From Erythrocercus mccallii (taxonomy: Eukaryota; Chordata; Aves; Passeriformes; Dicruridae): a DNA stretch of 64,000 bases. How positions within the stretch are numbered: position 1 is the first letter of the stretch; each line of letters opens with the position of its first letter. The translations under genes were made by a program, and so were the position numbers. The stretch covers positions 728,957-792,956 of the forward strand of contig VZRG01000032.1 of assembly GCA_013397435.1 (NCBI GenBank), given 5' to 3'. The notes below the pieces were generated by a model. It was not told the DNA's origin. It ran no database searches and saw only the letters and a program-made list of their open reading frames with translations. Shown here in pieces: positions 39,581-49,914 of this stretch.

Positions 39581-40040
39581 TCACAGAATGGTTTGGGTTG
39601 AAAGGGACCTTTAAAGATTACTCTGTGCAGCCCCACTGACATGGGCAAGAAACATCTTGCACTAGATGCAAGGTTGCACAAAGCCCCATCCAACCAGACC
39701 TTGAACACTTGCAATGACGGGACATTCACAATTTTTTTTTTGACAGTCTTTTTAGTGACTCATCAGCATCGCTGTAAAAAAATTCTTCCTTATATCCAAT
39801 ATTAATCTATTTTCTTTCAATTTAAAACCATTTCCCCATGTCTTTTCACTACAGGCTTTGATAAAACATCTCTCCCCATCTTTCTTATAAGTTCCCTTTA
39901 AGTGTGAAAAGTCTGTATAGGGTTTCCCTGGAGCCTTCTCTTCTCCAGGAACCCAAAGCCTGTCTTCATAAGAGAAATGCTCCAGCCCTGTGATCAGCTT
40001 TGTGGCTCTCCTCTGGACTCGCTCCAGTCAATGTCAATTG
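39581..40040 (-). repeat. CR1 LINE 3' fragment, reverse orientation
   Basis: Begins TCACAGAATGGTTTGGGTTG then AAAGGGACCTTTAAAGATTA, the reverse complement of a CR1 3' end. It continues through 'ccaaccagaccttgaacact', 'attcttccttatatccaata', 'tttaaaaccatttccccatgtc', 'ggagccttctcttctccagg' and 'gtggctctcctctggactcg', all standard CR1 3'-region landmarks in order. It is 5'-truncated near 40040, as is usual for CR1 insertions. Confidence 0.92.
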
Positions 40041-40198
40041 ACTTCCCATGTTAGAGGCCTCATGCTTTGGGAAGGAGATATCTATACTTCTCTGAAATAC
40101 ATTTCTGGTTTGAACATTTTTCTCTTAATGGCAATGGGTTTTTGGAGAAGCTAGTTGCTCTAGAGGGTGTGAAAATTGACACCTGTTAGTATTGGGGT

Positions 40199-40500
40199 AT
40201 TTCCTTAAAGGTGGTTGTGGTCAGCTGGGGGTTGGTCTCTTTCCCCAGGCAGCAACTGACAGAATGAGAGGATACAGTCTCAAGCTGCACCAAGGGAAAT
40301 ATTAGTTGGATATTAGGAAAAAAATTTTTACAGAAAGTGTAATAAAGTATTGGAATGGGAGGGGGTGGAGTCACCATCCCTGGATGTGTTAAAGAAAGAC
40401 TGGATGTTGCACTCAGTGCCATGGTTTAGTTGAGGTGTTAGGGCAGGGTTGGACTCAATGATCTTGGAAGTCTCTTCCAACCTTGTGATTCTGTGATTTC
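40199..40500 (+). repeat. CR1 LINE 3' fragment, forward orientation
   Basis: Contains 'gttggtctctttccccaggcagcaactgacag', 'ctcaagctgcaccaaggg', 'ttagttggatattaggaaaaa', 'tggagtcaccatccctgg', and ends 'ggttggactcaatgatcttggaagtctcttccaacc' then TGTGATTCTGTGATTTC. These are the standard landmarks and terminal octamer-like repeats of a CR1 3' end on the + strand. It is 5'-truncated and faces the reverse-oriented CR1 at 39581-40040. Confidence 0.92.
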
Positions 40501-41838
40501 TTTTGTTAATATTTCAAATGGCAAAATGTGGATCAATGCAAGTATAACAAGTGAATGAACATTTTTTTCAACATCTTTTCTCAAAGACATTGTCACTTCT
40601 GCTCAGAATAATTATATGGAGATGTTTCTTATCCCAAGTGTGTTGTTAACATTGTTTACATCTTCTTGTAACATCCTCTCCCACTATAAAAATAATTACT
40701 ATGTTCCATTCTTCCAAATGAACCTGTTACCTTGGTTGAAGCAGGTAGTACTTGTTACTTATTATCTTGTTATCTTTCAATTCTTTGTAAACAAAAAATG
40801 TCCCTTAAATACAGTTAACTATTAACAGTGGCCTTATTTGCTTGCCTAGTCTTATTAAAAGACAGCAAAAAGTTGGGTTTTATACATTCAGGTAAGTTAT
40901 GACCATGGGTGCCAAATGACATCACCCTGACTCATACCAAAATACTGCAGGAAATGAATGCAGAAACCAGAAACAAACCCTCCAAAATGAAAAATGCCCT
41001 AGCTGAGAAGAATCTCCTTCAAAGCTGAACATCATGGTTTAGTTATTTGCTTGCCATTTTAATAATGCTTTCTGTTTGTGATGCTACCTGTTGTCTAGGA
41101 AACACAAGCTTATTCCACAATCACTGATAATACTCTTGAGAGATGAGGATTTCCAGGGTAATCATTATATTAAAATGTTACAAAATTCTTATAAATTTCT
41201 TTGTTACATATAGGAAAAGACAAAGGATATTGCAAACGTTATTAAACTCACCTAATTTGATAAGAAATATGCATGCAACATAAGTTTTCTGCATCTAGAG
41301 AGGAGGTAGAAGCAGCTGCAGAGTGTTTTCTATTTGTCATGGAGAGTGTTCAGAGGAGCTGTGAACATTGATCAAATGGCTATATGTGTATCTTGATGTC
41401 TCAGATCACTTTGCCTGATAAACCCAGTGACTGGTTCACTGCATCCTTTGTGGATTAAATTTTCCTGGCTAAGAAGTCTGGACTATAATAATTAAACCAA
41501 TTGACATCGATATGGTTGACATCAAACTTAAAAATCAGTGACATCTTAAGAATAATTATCCAGTGGAAGGGAGATATCCCTATTTAAAAATTATAAATAA
41601 ATTTTAAAAACTGAAAGTCTCATTCATTGAAACACCTTTCACTGAAGTGTATTAAAGGAGTGACTCATATTGTAAGCCAACTCATCTTGAATAAAAGTGA
41701 TACCATATAAAACATATGGATTTTAAATCGTATCATTTACTTATTGTTTCTGTCACTCCGTTCTGTTCCTCTCCCTTCCTTTATTCTTTTTCTCCTCCTT
41801 TTCCATCTGGACAATTCTATCTATTTCATCATTTAAAG

Positions 41839-41899
41839 ATGCTCCAGTGGATTTGATCGTCACCGGCAAGACTGGGTAGACAGTGGCTGCCCTGAAGAG
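41839..41899 (+). CDS. PLXDC2: PLXDC2 coding exon F: PSI domain, middle
   Basis: A 61-nt exon entering in phase 2 and leaving in phase 0. The acceptor is CATCATTTAAAG, with a purine-containing end after a more distant pyrimidine tract (a relatively weak site). The donor is GAG|GTATGT. It completes the arginine split with exon E and encodes CSSGFDRHRQDWVDSGCPEE, adding the sixth and seventh PSI cysteines 15 residues apart. CSSGFDRHRQDW is highly characteristic of PLXDC proteins. The length is not a multiple of three and the flanking phases differ, so skipping would frameshift into a product lacking the membrane helix. It sits at the end of the 19.4-kb intron. Confidence 0.96.
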
Positions 41900-42575
41900 G
41901 TATGTGAGTAGTTTACATCCTCAGCCCATCTGAGGCAATTTATATAGTTATGATGTTTTTGTTTAAATTATTCAGATTATAAAGCATGATTTCAAGGCCA
42001 AAGACATACTGTATTTGTCATTCAGGGGAAATCCTATAAGGCATAGCAAAGAACAATTTGAGCAGTTTCACTCCCCAGTTGAGGGAACAAAATGGACAAA
42101 AACTAAAATTTTATCTTTGGGAAACTACTTTCATTAAACAGAAGCTGAAAAACAGAAAGCCTCCTCCAAAACAGTGTCTCGGTGCTGATTTTCTTTTAGA
42201 TCTCTGACTTTTGCCAGAAAAGAGGAAAAAACTGTGATGTTCCTTATTTCATAAAACCCTTTGCCGCTGTTGCCTCAAGTGAAAAACAGACATTGAATTT
42301 TGATTATGAAAGCTGGCCAAATCATTTAGCAAAGAAGAAATTACACATGTGAATTCAAAGAGATTAAAAAATAATTGAAATAAAATTTTAAAAGCCCTCA
42401 CACAACCAGCCTACATGGCATTTTGATTTCTTTTCATGGAGAGGATGTGAGAGGATGAGAAAGATATCTGACACTGGTAGTGATGGGCTGTCAAATAGGG
42501 ACCATAAACCTCCTCTGAAATTTATCTGGGGTACTCCTAGACCAGAGAGGTTCACTTTCAACAAATATTTATAAA

Positions 42576-42623
42576 GATGATGATGATGATGATTGATGAT
42601 GATGATTGATGATGATGATGATT
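42576..42623 (+). repeat. Compound (GAT)n / GATT trinucleotide repeat
   Basis: Three blocks of GAT units, each ending in an extra T (5, 4 and 5 GAT units). The extra T at regular positions gives it a higher-order pattern. Confidence 0.9.
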
Positions 42624-43337
42624 CTGTTCCAGTTTAAAAACGCCTTTACAAGCATTTTTGATTTGAAGCTTTTTGGGTTTTTTTTCATTTTCCTTTTTCT
42701 TTTTTTGTCCATGTTGAGATTATGATAATAGGAACAAATTAATTTATGGCACTTTTAATCTTCTGGTGGCCATAAAAAAAGTTATTTTCCCATTTTTGCT
42801 GAACAGGCTAAATATCCTCATGAATTTCAGCAATATAGGCCTTCTGAAATGTCAGGTGAAACCCAGGGCAAAACATAGCCTCAGGTGTCTAGTTAAAAAG
42901 AGCACATTCTGTTTTATTTTCAGTAGAAGCAAAGAGAAGTAATTATATAAATCCATATTAGTGGAAGAAAATTTTTTTCTTGTAACTGTAATTGCAAAAT
43001 AACTGCAACTTATGTACTGCCTTATTACATGGCCTTGAAGCTTCAGCTTTGCAGTTTGTCACCAGCTGATTTGAAAGCAAAATTTCTGAGATATTTATTG
43101 TCTGTGGAGGGCAATCTCTTCAAGAACATAAGAAAAAGTTACTGGGAGCATGTGTTATTATAGTGCACAACCCTTGTGTTGTTTTAATCCAGATTATAAT
43201 TAGCTAGGGCTCAATTGTGCTTGCAAATGAACATATCGAAAAACTTCTCTCTGCAGGACATTTACATTCCCTTCTGCTTCTCCTTTCTTGTTTCAGTCCA
43301 GCATGTGCTCCAAGGTTTAGTACATGATCTGAGAGGA

Positions 43338-43372
43338 AATTTCTCAGATACACTAAGTGTATCTGAGAAATT
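43338..43372. repeat. 35-bp near-perfect palindrome (17-bp arms, 1-nt centre)
   Basis: The left arm 43338-43354 (AATTTCTCAGATACACT) and the right arm 43356-43372 (AGTGTATCTGAGAAATT) are exact reverse complements with a single A between them. Single strands could form a tight hairpin. No terminator context or coding role is apparent. Confidence 0.95.
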
Positions 43373-44099
43373 ATTAGTTTAATTTGCAGTTTTGGGCTAC
43401 TTGGTAGCAGTTCACTGTCCAGCTTTTAGGCTCTCTGGAGTAGAAGCAACAGCTTGCTTGGCATCTTCCAGAATTATGCCTGAGCTGACTGCTAGAGTTC
43501 AGGGAAGGATCAACACTTAGCACACAATGGTTAGTTCTAGACACTTCACTCAAGAGGATAAATAATGAGGATTCTCATAATAAGGTGTCTTTATTTTTAA
43601 TATAGATTTTGAGCTAAATTTTGACTAAATTACATCAGTGAGATTAACAATAATTTTCAAAAAAACCCAAAGATATTTAAAGAATAATTATCCTGCAGGT
43701 ACTGGTACATTTCTGTAACATAATAAATTATTTCTGGTAAAACGAATGATAAAATATCTGTGCATATTAAAAGAAAGAGAATGACCACTGGGTTTTGACA
43801 GCCAGATCTCAATAAAATGAAATAAATGTGTGCAGGACTCCACTTCTCATTAAAATGAATGGGAACAGCAGGAGTTCCTGATGCAATTGCCATATTTGCT
43901 ACAAGATAATTGGATGCATTTTTCTGCAAAACTGTGTGAATCATAAAAGAAATTATTCATTGCATCTTCAGAATTTTAAAAATGTCCAGAACTTGGGAGA
44001 AAAAAGAAGAGTAAGCCAACTCTATATTTGTAGCAAAATGTTTGCCCATACAAATAAATATTAAATTATTATATGATGGTGGCTGTTGTTTATAGTGTG

Positions 44100-44290
44100 C
44101 TATGATATTTTAATAACTATATTGTAATAATTATATTGTAATAATTTTATTAATTTTTATCTTTATAGTTTATAATAATTATATTTTTTATATATTTATA
44201 TGCTTTTGTATATACAAATAATACATTTTAATATTATGTAAAATTAGTAGGCATATAGTCAATGGATTGATTTATTTTAGTAAATAAATA
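44100..44290 (+). repeat. Very AT-rich low-complexity zone
   Basis: About 190 bp of nearly pure A/T with repeated TTATATTGTAATAATT units (two clear copies near 44120-44147). Degenerate satellite-like sequence. Confidence 0.75.
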
Positions 44291-44817
44291 TTCTATTGGC
44301 TGAATACATGCACACATTTTACAATATGTGTGTTCTTTTGTGATAATTAGATGTAAAACCTAATTAAATGCTCCAGTTAACTACGCATTTTTCACTATGA
44401 AGAGCTACAACTGAATTTCCACATATCTTTTTTAATATGTTTTATGTTACCTGGATTGATGGCAGTGAGCTTACATAACAGAAGAGTGAAAATCTGAATT
44501 ATCTAAACTTAGATGTTAAACTCTGATCAAGGGAAGTAACAAGTTTGACCGTCTGGGTTGACTATGCAACCTTGTCATTAACAATTAAGAGTTGTAAATT
44601 TTGCAGATAAATAAAAAAATACATGTTGCTGAATGCTGCATAGAGACTTGAAAGGGGAAAAGGAAATTAAAAGAAAAAGCTCTTGAAATTTCTTGATCTA
44701 GAGTGTCTATTTTCACTCTTTTTATCATAGCAACTTGTCCATTATTAAATTCTTCATTCTTGACAGCTTCCACTGAGAATTAATTTTCTCTTCCTTGTAT
44801 CTGTTGTTTCCCAACAG

Positions 44818-44971
44818 TCAAAGGATAAGATTTGTGAGAAGAATATAGACACAACTGAAACACCTCTATACTCCACCACCACCCTTCTGCCAACCACCAC
44901 GAGGTTCAGAGTTTTAACAACCACCAGAGGATCCACCACTTCCCACCTTCCAACCAGCCTGCCCACAGAAG
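44818..44971 (+). CDS. PLXDC2: PLXDC2 coding exon G: last PSI cysteine and Thr-rich stalk
   Basis: A 154-nt exon entering in phase 0 and leaving in phase 1. The acceptor is TTTCCCAACAG and the donor GAAG|GTGACG. It encodes SKDKICEKNIDTTETPLY, then STTTLLPTTTRFRVLTTTRG, then STTSHLPTSLPTE. The cysteine eight residues after exon F's last one completes the eight-cysteine PSI pattern. The rest is a Thr/Ser/Pro-rich segment, likely O-glycosylated, that acts as a stalk holding the domains away from the membrane (inference from composition). FRVLTTTR and the SLPTE end match PLXDC2 as I know it, while the intervening residues look lineage-variable. The donor is the weakest in the window (C at +5). 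A 70-codon minus-strand frame over this exon is its antisense shadow. Confidence 0.93.
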
Positions 44972-46334
44972 GTGACGTGTATACACTGCATTTTTACACT
45001 TGAAAAAAAAGTAATTTACAACTCAGAAAGAATTTTTTTCCTTTAAGTATGTGTTGATGACAATTTTTTCCCTCTGGGGCAGCAGAAGGAGTTGGGAATT
45101 ACAGTCAAGGCTCTTGCTGTAAATTGCTCACTCTTGCACCAGTAAGGCACAAAGGGGATGGAGGGCTTGAGAAGAGGATGCTGCTGGAGAAGCAAGGAGA
45201 AGTTAGGAAGATTTCAAGAAAACTTGAGATTACAATGAATTTTCATGTTCCTTTACATTCAGATAGTAGCCCAAAATTGCTGAAATAGTAGGAGTAAAGG
45301 TCCCTGCTAAATCTAGAAGAAATTCCCATCACAGACTTAATGAATTTGTAATTCTTTCATGAATTCTACTTAGCCAGGTGAAAATTATAGACAGTCTAAA
45401 ATAAAAACCTCTTTGAAATATGCCTGTTTACTTTTTTTCAGTCAGTTGACACTGTTCTTATCATGTAGTACTCACTGTTGTGAAATAGTTTCTTTAGGCT
45501 TCTGAACTGAATTAACTGGGTAAGTAGTGGTGGGTCAGTTCTCATCCTCATACCAATGGCTGCTTAAATTTTACCTTTTTGAGCTTGGAATATTCTACTT
45601 TCCTGCATTAGGAAGATATTTATCTGGGCAAGAAAGCTAATTTAGATTAATCAAAGAACATCAATAAAATGTGTGTCCGTGCATTTGTTGAAATTGTATG
45701 TGAACACAAGAAAAAGTACTAGATACAGATTTTCCAAGTAGCCTGTGACAGGAAAATCTGAGCTGAAGGCATTTCAAGGTGATAATGATAAGAAAGGCTG
45801 GTTTTGTTTAAAGCAGTAGAAGTTTAGAAACTGTCAGTGCAGCATTTGGACTGCATTAAAACAAAAATTCTCTGATCTTCTGTTCATTAAAATTTGCAAG
45901 AAAAAGAGGAATATGAAAGTAAATGGGGTTTAGAACTAGTAGACCTTTTCAAGATTCTTCAAAAAGGAACTAAGTCACTGTCTTACTTTATCGACATGTT
46001 GGTTCATATAGTCTTTAATATGATAGAATGCTCAAGCTATGTGTGAACATGAAATATATATGAATTAATTATAAATATTATGAGACAGACTCTCATACCT
46101 TATTTGCCAGTGTTTTGAATGCTCCTGAATGCTTTAGCACTCTCATAATTTTTTTAAATAGTAAGAAAATGTAGTGCTCAATGTAAAAAACACCACAATC
46201 TAGTTCTCATTGAGTTGAGTATCAAATAATTTTCTTGTTGTGGAATGTTTTTATCATTAGAAACTGACTGCTAAAATGACTCATGACCTAGAAAAATGCA
46301 TTTTCCTTCAACTAATTTTGAATTTCCTTTATAG
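44972..46334 (+). other. PLXDC2: Intron G-H (1363 bp)
   Basis: Unremarkable AT-rich intron with a weak donor (GTGACG) and a standard acceptor (TTTCCTTTATAG). No repeat or exon-like segment seen. Confidence 0.87.
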
Positions 46335-46373
46335 ATGACACCAAAATAGCACTGCACCTAAAAGATAATGGAG
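46335..46373 (+). CDS. PLXDC2: PLXDC2 coding exon H: 39-nt symmetric mini-exon
   Basis: Only 39 nt, phase 1 at both ends, with acceptor TTTCCTTTATAG and donor GGAG|GTAAGA. With the split codons it encodes DDTKIALHLKDNG and the first base of the alanine completed in exon I. IALHLKDNG is conserved in PLXDC2 and lies between the Thr-rich stalk and the membrane-proximal acidic segment. Too short to be found as an open frame, it is identified by joining it to its neighbours. Since 39 is a multiple of three and both phases are equal, it could be skipped in frame, removing 13 juxtamembrane residues. Whether this happens cannot be told from the sequence. Confidence 0.93.
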
Positions 46374-46628
46374 GTAAGAGGGTTTTTTTTTTCTCTAAGT
46401 ACTGTATTTTGTGAAATTATACCCCACTGAACTTCATTAATCAAAATCTAATTGTAGAAATAGTTTTTACCAGACTCTCAAGGGACTCCAGCATCCCACA
46501 TCTGTGTGGAAGATAAGTAGGGCAAATACACTTAGGAACTGCTTAGGAAACGAAATATTTACAACCCTCTTTATCATTCTATAATAAAAACAGGTTCAAT
46601 TATGGACTGATTAAGTAGATTTTAATTG

Positions 46629-46688
46629 TATTAATACAGTTATTGACTAGTAATGCAGCATTAATACAGTTATTGACTATAATAATGC
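46629..46688 (+). repeat. 30-bp-period tandem duplication
   Basis: TTAATACAGTTATTGACTA occurs at 46631-46649 and again at 46661-46679, each followed by an 'aatgca' remnant. A local duplication 255 bp after exon H. Confidence 0.9.
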
Positions 46689-47199
46689 AATTTTATTTAA
46701 CTGTATTAAGGTGTTATGTGATGCTAGTTCTAAATAATAATATTGTGCTATAAAGTCATTCATAGTAGTGAAATACATGACATTTTGTTCATAAGTATAT
46801 TCGTTTTATATCTATGCCTGTACTAGCAGAGATCCTTCATTTCTGCATGCACATTCCCGGTGTAAGTTAATAAGATCACCTTGTCATACCAATAAAGACC
46901 CCTATTAAATGAGGCTCTGCTGGAGGCTGCTTTTGTCCTCTTCTTTGTGAGTTCAAGGATTGAGACCTGAGGTTTTTCCTTCTCCCTTTGAAGTGGATGA
47001 GAATTCCCCTATTAGAATAGAACAGTTGTTAGAATGCACCTGTGTTCATTGCCAAAGCAGAGATTGCTGAGGTGAAAAGGAAGATTTGGGTTCATTTCTG
47101 AAGGCTTCAGAATGGTCTATCAAAGCAGAGGAAGATTTGCTGAGCAAATTTAAATAAATCACGTTTTCACTGATATTAAGGGGAATATTATTGGCTCTG

Positions 47200-48110
47200 A
47201 GTGCCTTTCCAAGCAGGGAGAATGAAAGTGTGGCCAAAGTGTAGCCAAGTGTGGCAGCAGGCAAAGGCAGGGCACAGGGCGAGTCCAGAGGCTCAGGGGA
47301 AGCAACTGGGGTCAACCCTCCTCTGATGACCACCAGCTGAGTCTGCAGCAACAAGGCAGAACCAGAGCCAAGGCAGGAAGCCAGACTGGTGAAGAAGGGA
47401 GCAGGGACAAAGCAAAGTGGCCCAGCTGCCACCAGACAGCTCAGGAAAGGACCAGAGGAAGCATCTCCCATCAATGGTCCTAGAGAAGGTGAGATGATGA
47501 ACCAGGTCTACACAGGAATCCTGCAGAAGCAAAAGGATAAACAGCTCCAGGGCCCATCCAAGGAGACCCAGTCCATGGACAGGACTGGAGCTACCTTCAG
47601 TATTGGTCCAGGATACAAGATCAGAGATGGGTCTGAATCATCTACATCTACTGTTGTTCATCTACAACATAGCTTAGGTTTGGACTTGAGCTTACATGGG
47701 GACCCCAGTATCATGGGCAGAGGTCACACATACAGCAGTCCAGAACAGCTGAGATATAGCAGTTTTTCAGGACCTTCACACAGAATTATTCAAGTTTTGA
47801 AAAAACAGAGTGTGGATGCCATTTAGCTTGTCGGTCTGTTTTCCTGTCATTTGTTTTCAGCCATATTCAGCCTTATTCAGCCTTTTTCCTCTTCTTCCCT
47901 CAAACTAGAGATCTGGTCACTCCACGGGAGGCAGTTGTCATCCTCTTCCTTGCCAGTCTCCCCTCTGTCATTTTGCTGTCACTATCCACAGCATGGCTGG
48001 TCACATGCTGTATTGGGCATTGAATTGTCGATTTGTTGGCAGTGGTGTTTTTTGACGTTGCTTTGACACATAAGTGATCCCGTGGAATAAAGTGATCTGT
48101 AAACTCAATG
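47200..48110 (+). other. Unidentified GC-richer island with a 145-codon open stretch
   Basis: Composition changes from AT-rich to clearly GC-richer and purine-rich at about 47200 and returns to background by about 48110. Within it, 47389-47826 is open on the + strand. The in-frame stop before it is at 47338-47340, and the first ATG is at 47494, so an ATG-started product would be 110 residues. The conceptual protein is rich in Gly, Ser, Gln, Lys and Arg, with no signal peptide, membrane segment or motif I recognise. An AATAAA polyadenylation signal lies near 48088. The minus strand also has long open stretches here (47046-47474), as expected from composition. Options are an unfamiliar retroelement or LTR fragment, an old retrocopy, or an intronic non-coding transcript. 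I do not call a gene. Confidence 0.4.
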
Positions 48111-49885
48111 TGGTGTTTTTAAGCATTTTCTCTATGGAAATGTCCCTGAAACTTTTTCTGTCTTGAAATCAAATAACTTCTTATTTTGTTGTGAAATGTG
48201 CTTCAGTGCTTTTAGAGGTCAACAGTCAGCGCTTCATTCTGTTCCACATCTCCTTTGTGCTGGAGTCATATTCTTTCTTGAAAAGTGCCCACACTCTGCT
48301 CTGTGAGCCAACACTCCATGGCAGGTGGCTGACCCAGGAACAGGCAGCTCTCCATCATGAGCATCTCATACACAGCTCAAAACTGTATGCCGTTATATAA
48401 AAAATTATTCCAAAAGTGGAATTTAGAAAAGACATCCATGTTTCTTTCAGTTTGGGAATTGAAGCAGGATTATTTTTTTCACTTGTCTGTTCTGTGCCCA
48501 AGATCTGAAAAGAAAAACTCTTAAAAGTGTTGAATCCTAGAGCAAATGATAGATGGCCTAGTTGGTGGGTAAGGTGTAGGGTTTGAGGCATTGGTTATAT
48601 ATAGAAAGTTCATTTCCACAGAGAAAGCCGCTGCATTTTACGGGGACAAACCAACACATGATGTAATTATTCGTTTTCCTTGAGCTGTTCCTTTTATTCT
48701 TGGAACTTAAAAAAAATGAAAATTGCTTCAAACAACACAAAAGCAAAGCAACACTCCAGGATTTCTCATTCACACAGTAAATGTAGCTTTTAATCTGCAA
48801 AGTTCTTTTTGATGAATCTTCAATTATGCATTGAATTTTCCAGTGTCCCCTAGATTAGACTCAGATAAAACCTCTGTAGCCGCAGGCACATTCTTTGATT
48901 CTCTGTGGTTTGTCAGCCTTTCATAAAAAGTAGATTATTCCAGGTCATGAATACAGGGTCTCTACTTTCTCACACTAAATCCTTTAAAACTCTGATGAAA
49001 GGGAACCCTTTATAATGGAAAACCAAAGCTATATTGGATCAATGATTGCCTATAGTTTGATGTGTCCTGGGGTGCTAGCAGTCAATATCTGGTTAGGTAG
49101 AAAAAAAGGATTCCATAGACATAGGTGCATCTCACCTCTGTCTAGAACTTTTGAAATCAAATACTATAAATTAATACATTGTTATAATTTTAATTTTTTT
49201 GTTCTGGTCACACTGATTTGACCTTTTAATTATATGAGAAAATCTTTTGCTGTACTGGACAGTACAAATTACTGTACTGTAATCCATCCACAATTTTGTG
49301 GCATGTGTTAATGTAGATTTCAAATTTGTTTTGGTTTGTTTCTTCTGGCTGCCCTCTTTCTTTACACATGACAGGTCCTATTACATACATACCTAAACCA
49401 TTTTAAAATACAGCTGGTATGACATCACAGTTTTTGTTATATCTTGGTTCTTCTTAAAATAACAAGCATTTTTTAAGTTCTAAGAGATGTCCAGCACTAA
49501 AAATGTACCATTGTTTTGTTATTAATTTCAGATTCCCTCAGTTTTTTCATCTTCTTAAAATTTAACACAACTGACTAAACAGTTTAAAAGCCTAATTTTT
49601 CATAAAAACTCTGAACAATTGGCCATGGTTATCATGTAATGCAGCATTTTCTTGTTGAGAACTCTCTAGTGGATGATTTAGATGACTGGCCGGCACATCT
49701 AGACATTTTATTTAACCTTTTTAGACACTTTGTTGTGATGATTTGTTTGCTATGAGTCCCCCACAGTCCTTCAGCTTTAAAACTCAAAAGTCTATGTCTT
49801 TGGGATAGAAGGTATCAGACAAATGTTACACTTCTCATTCATCAAGGTGTACAGAAATTTCTGTTTCAAAAAAGGAAAGCTGTGG

Positions 49886-49914
49886 AAAAAAAAAAAAAAA
49901 AAAAAAAAAAAAAA
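49886..49914 (+). repeat. A29 homopolymer
   Basis: Twenty-nine consecutive A, the longest homopolymer in the window, followed by GCAAACC. Its exact length is unreliable. It resembles a retroposed tail, but I cannot recognise a body upstream. Confidence 0.92.

Larger units (their letters stand above)
22392..41838 (+). other. PLXDC2: Intron E-F (19,447 positions, longest in the window)
   Basis: Splits the PSI domain. It contains CR1 fragments at about 24321-24430, 28720-29100, 39581-40040 and 40199-40500, a MIR-like relic near 35600-35850, several homopolymers and AT-rich microsatellites, a 20-base N gap at 33798-33817, and a GC-richer patch at about 27060-27640. No coding exon is recognised in it. 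Confidence 0.85.
41900..44817 (+). other. PLXDC2: Intron F-G (2918 bp)
   Basis: Contains a compound GAT microsatellite at 42576-42623, a 35-bp palindrome at 43338-43372, and a very AT-rich zone at about 44100-44290. The 95-codon minus-strand frame at 43657-43944 has no recognisable domain. Acceptor CCCAACAG. Confidence 0.86.

Noticed and set aside
40186..40422. 78-codon minus-strand frame
   Set aside because: It is antisense to a CR1 3' fragment, with no coding potential.
44754..44966. 70-codon minus-strand frame rich in Val and Gly
   Set aside because: It is the antisense shadow of PLXDC2 exon G, whose repeated ACC threonine codons read as GGT on the other strand.
49886..49914. A29 run considered as the tail of a processed pseudogene
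   Set aside because: No recognisable cDNA-like sequence precedes it, so it is listed as a homopolymer only.
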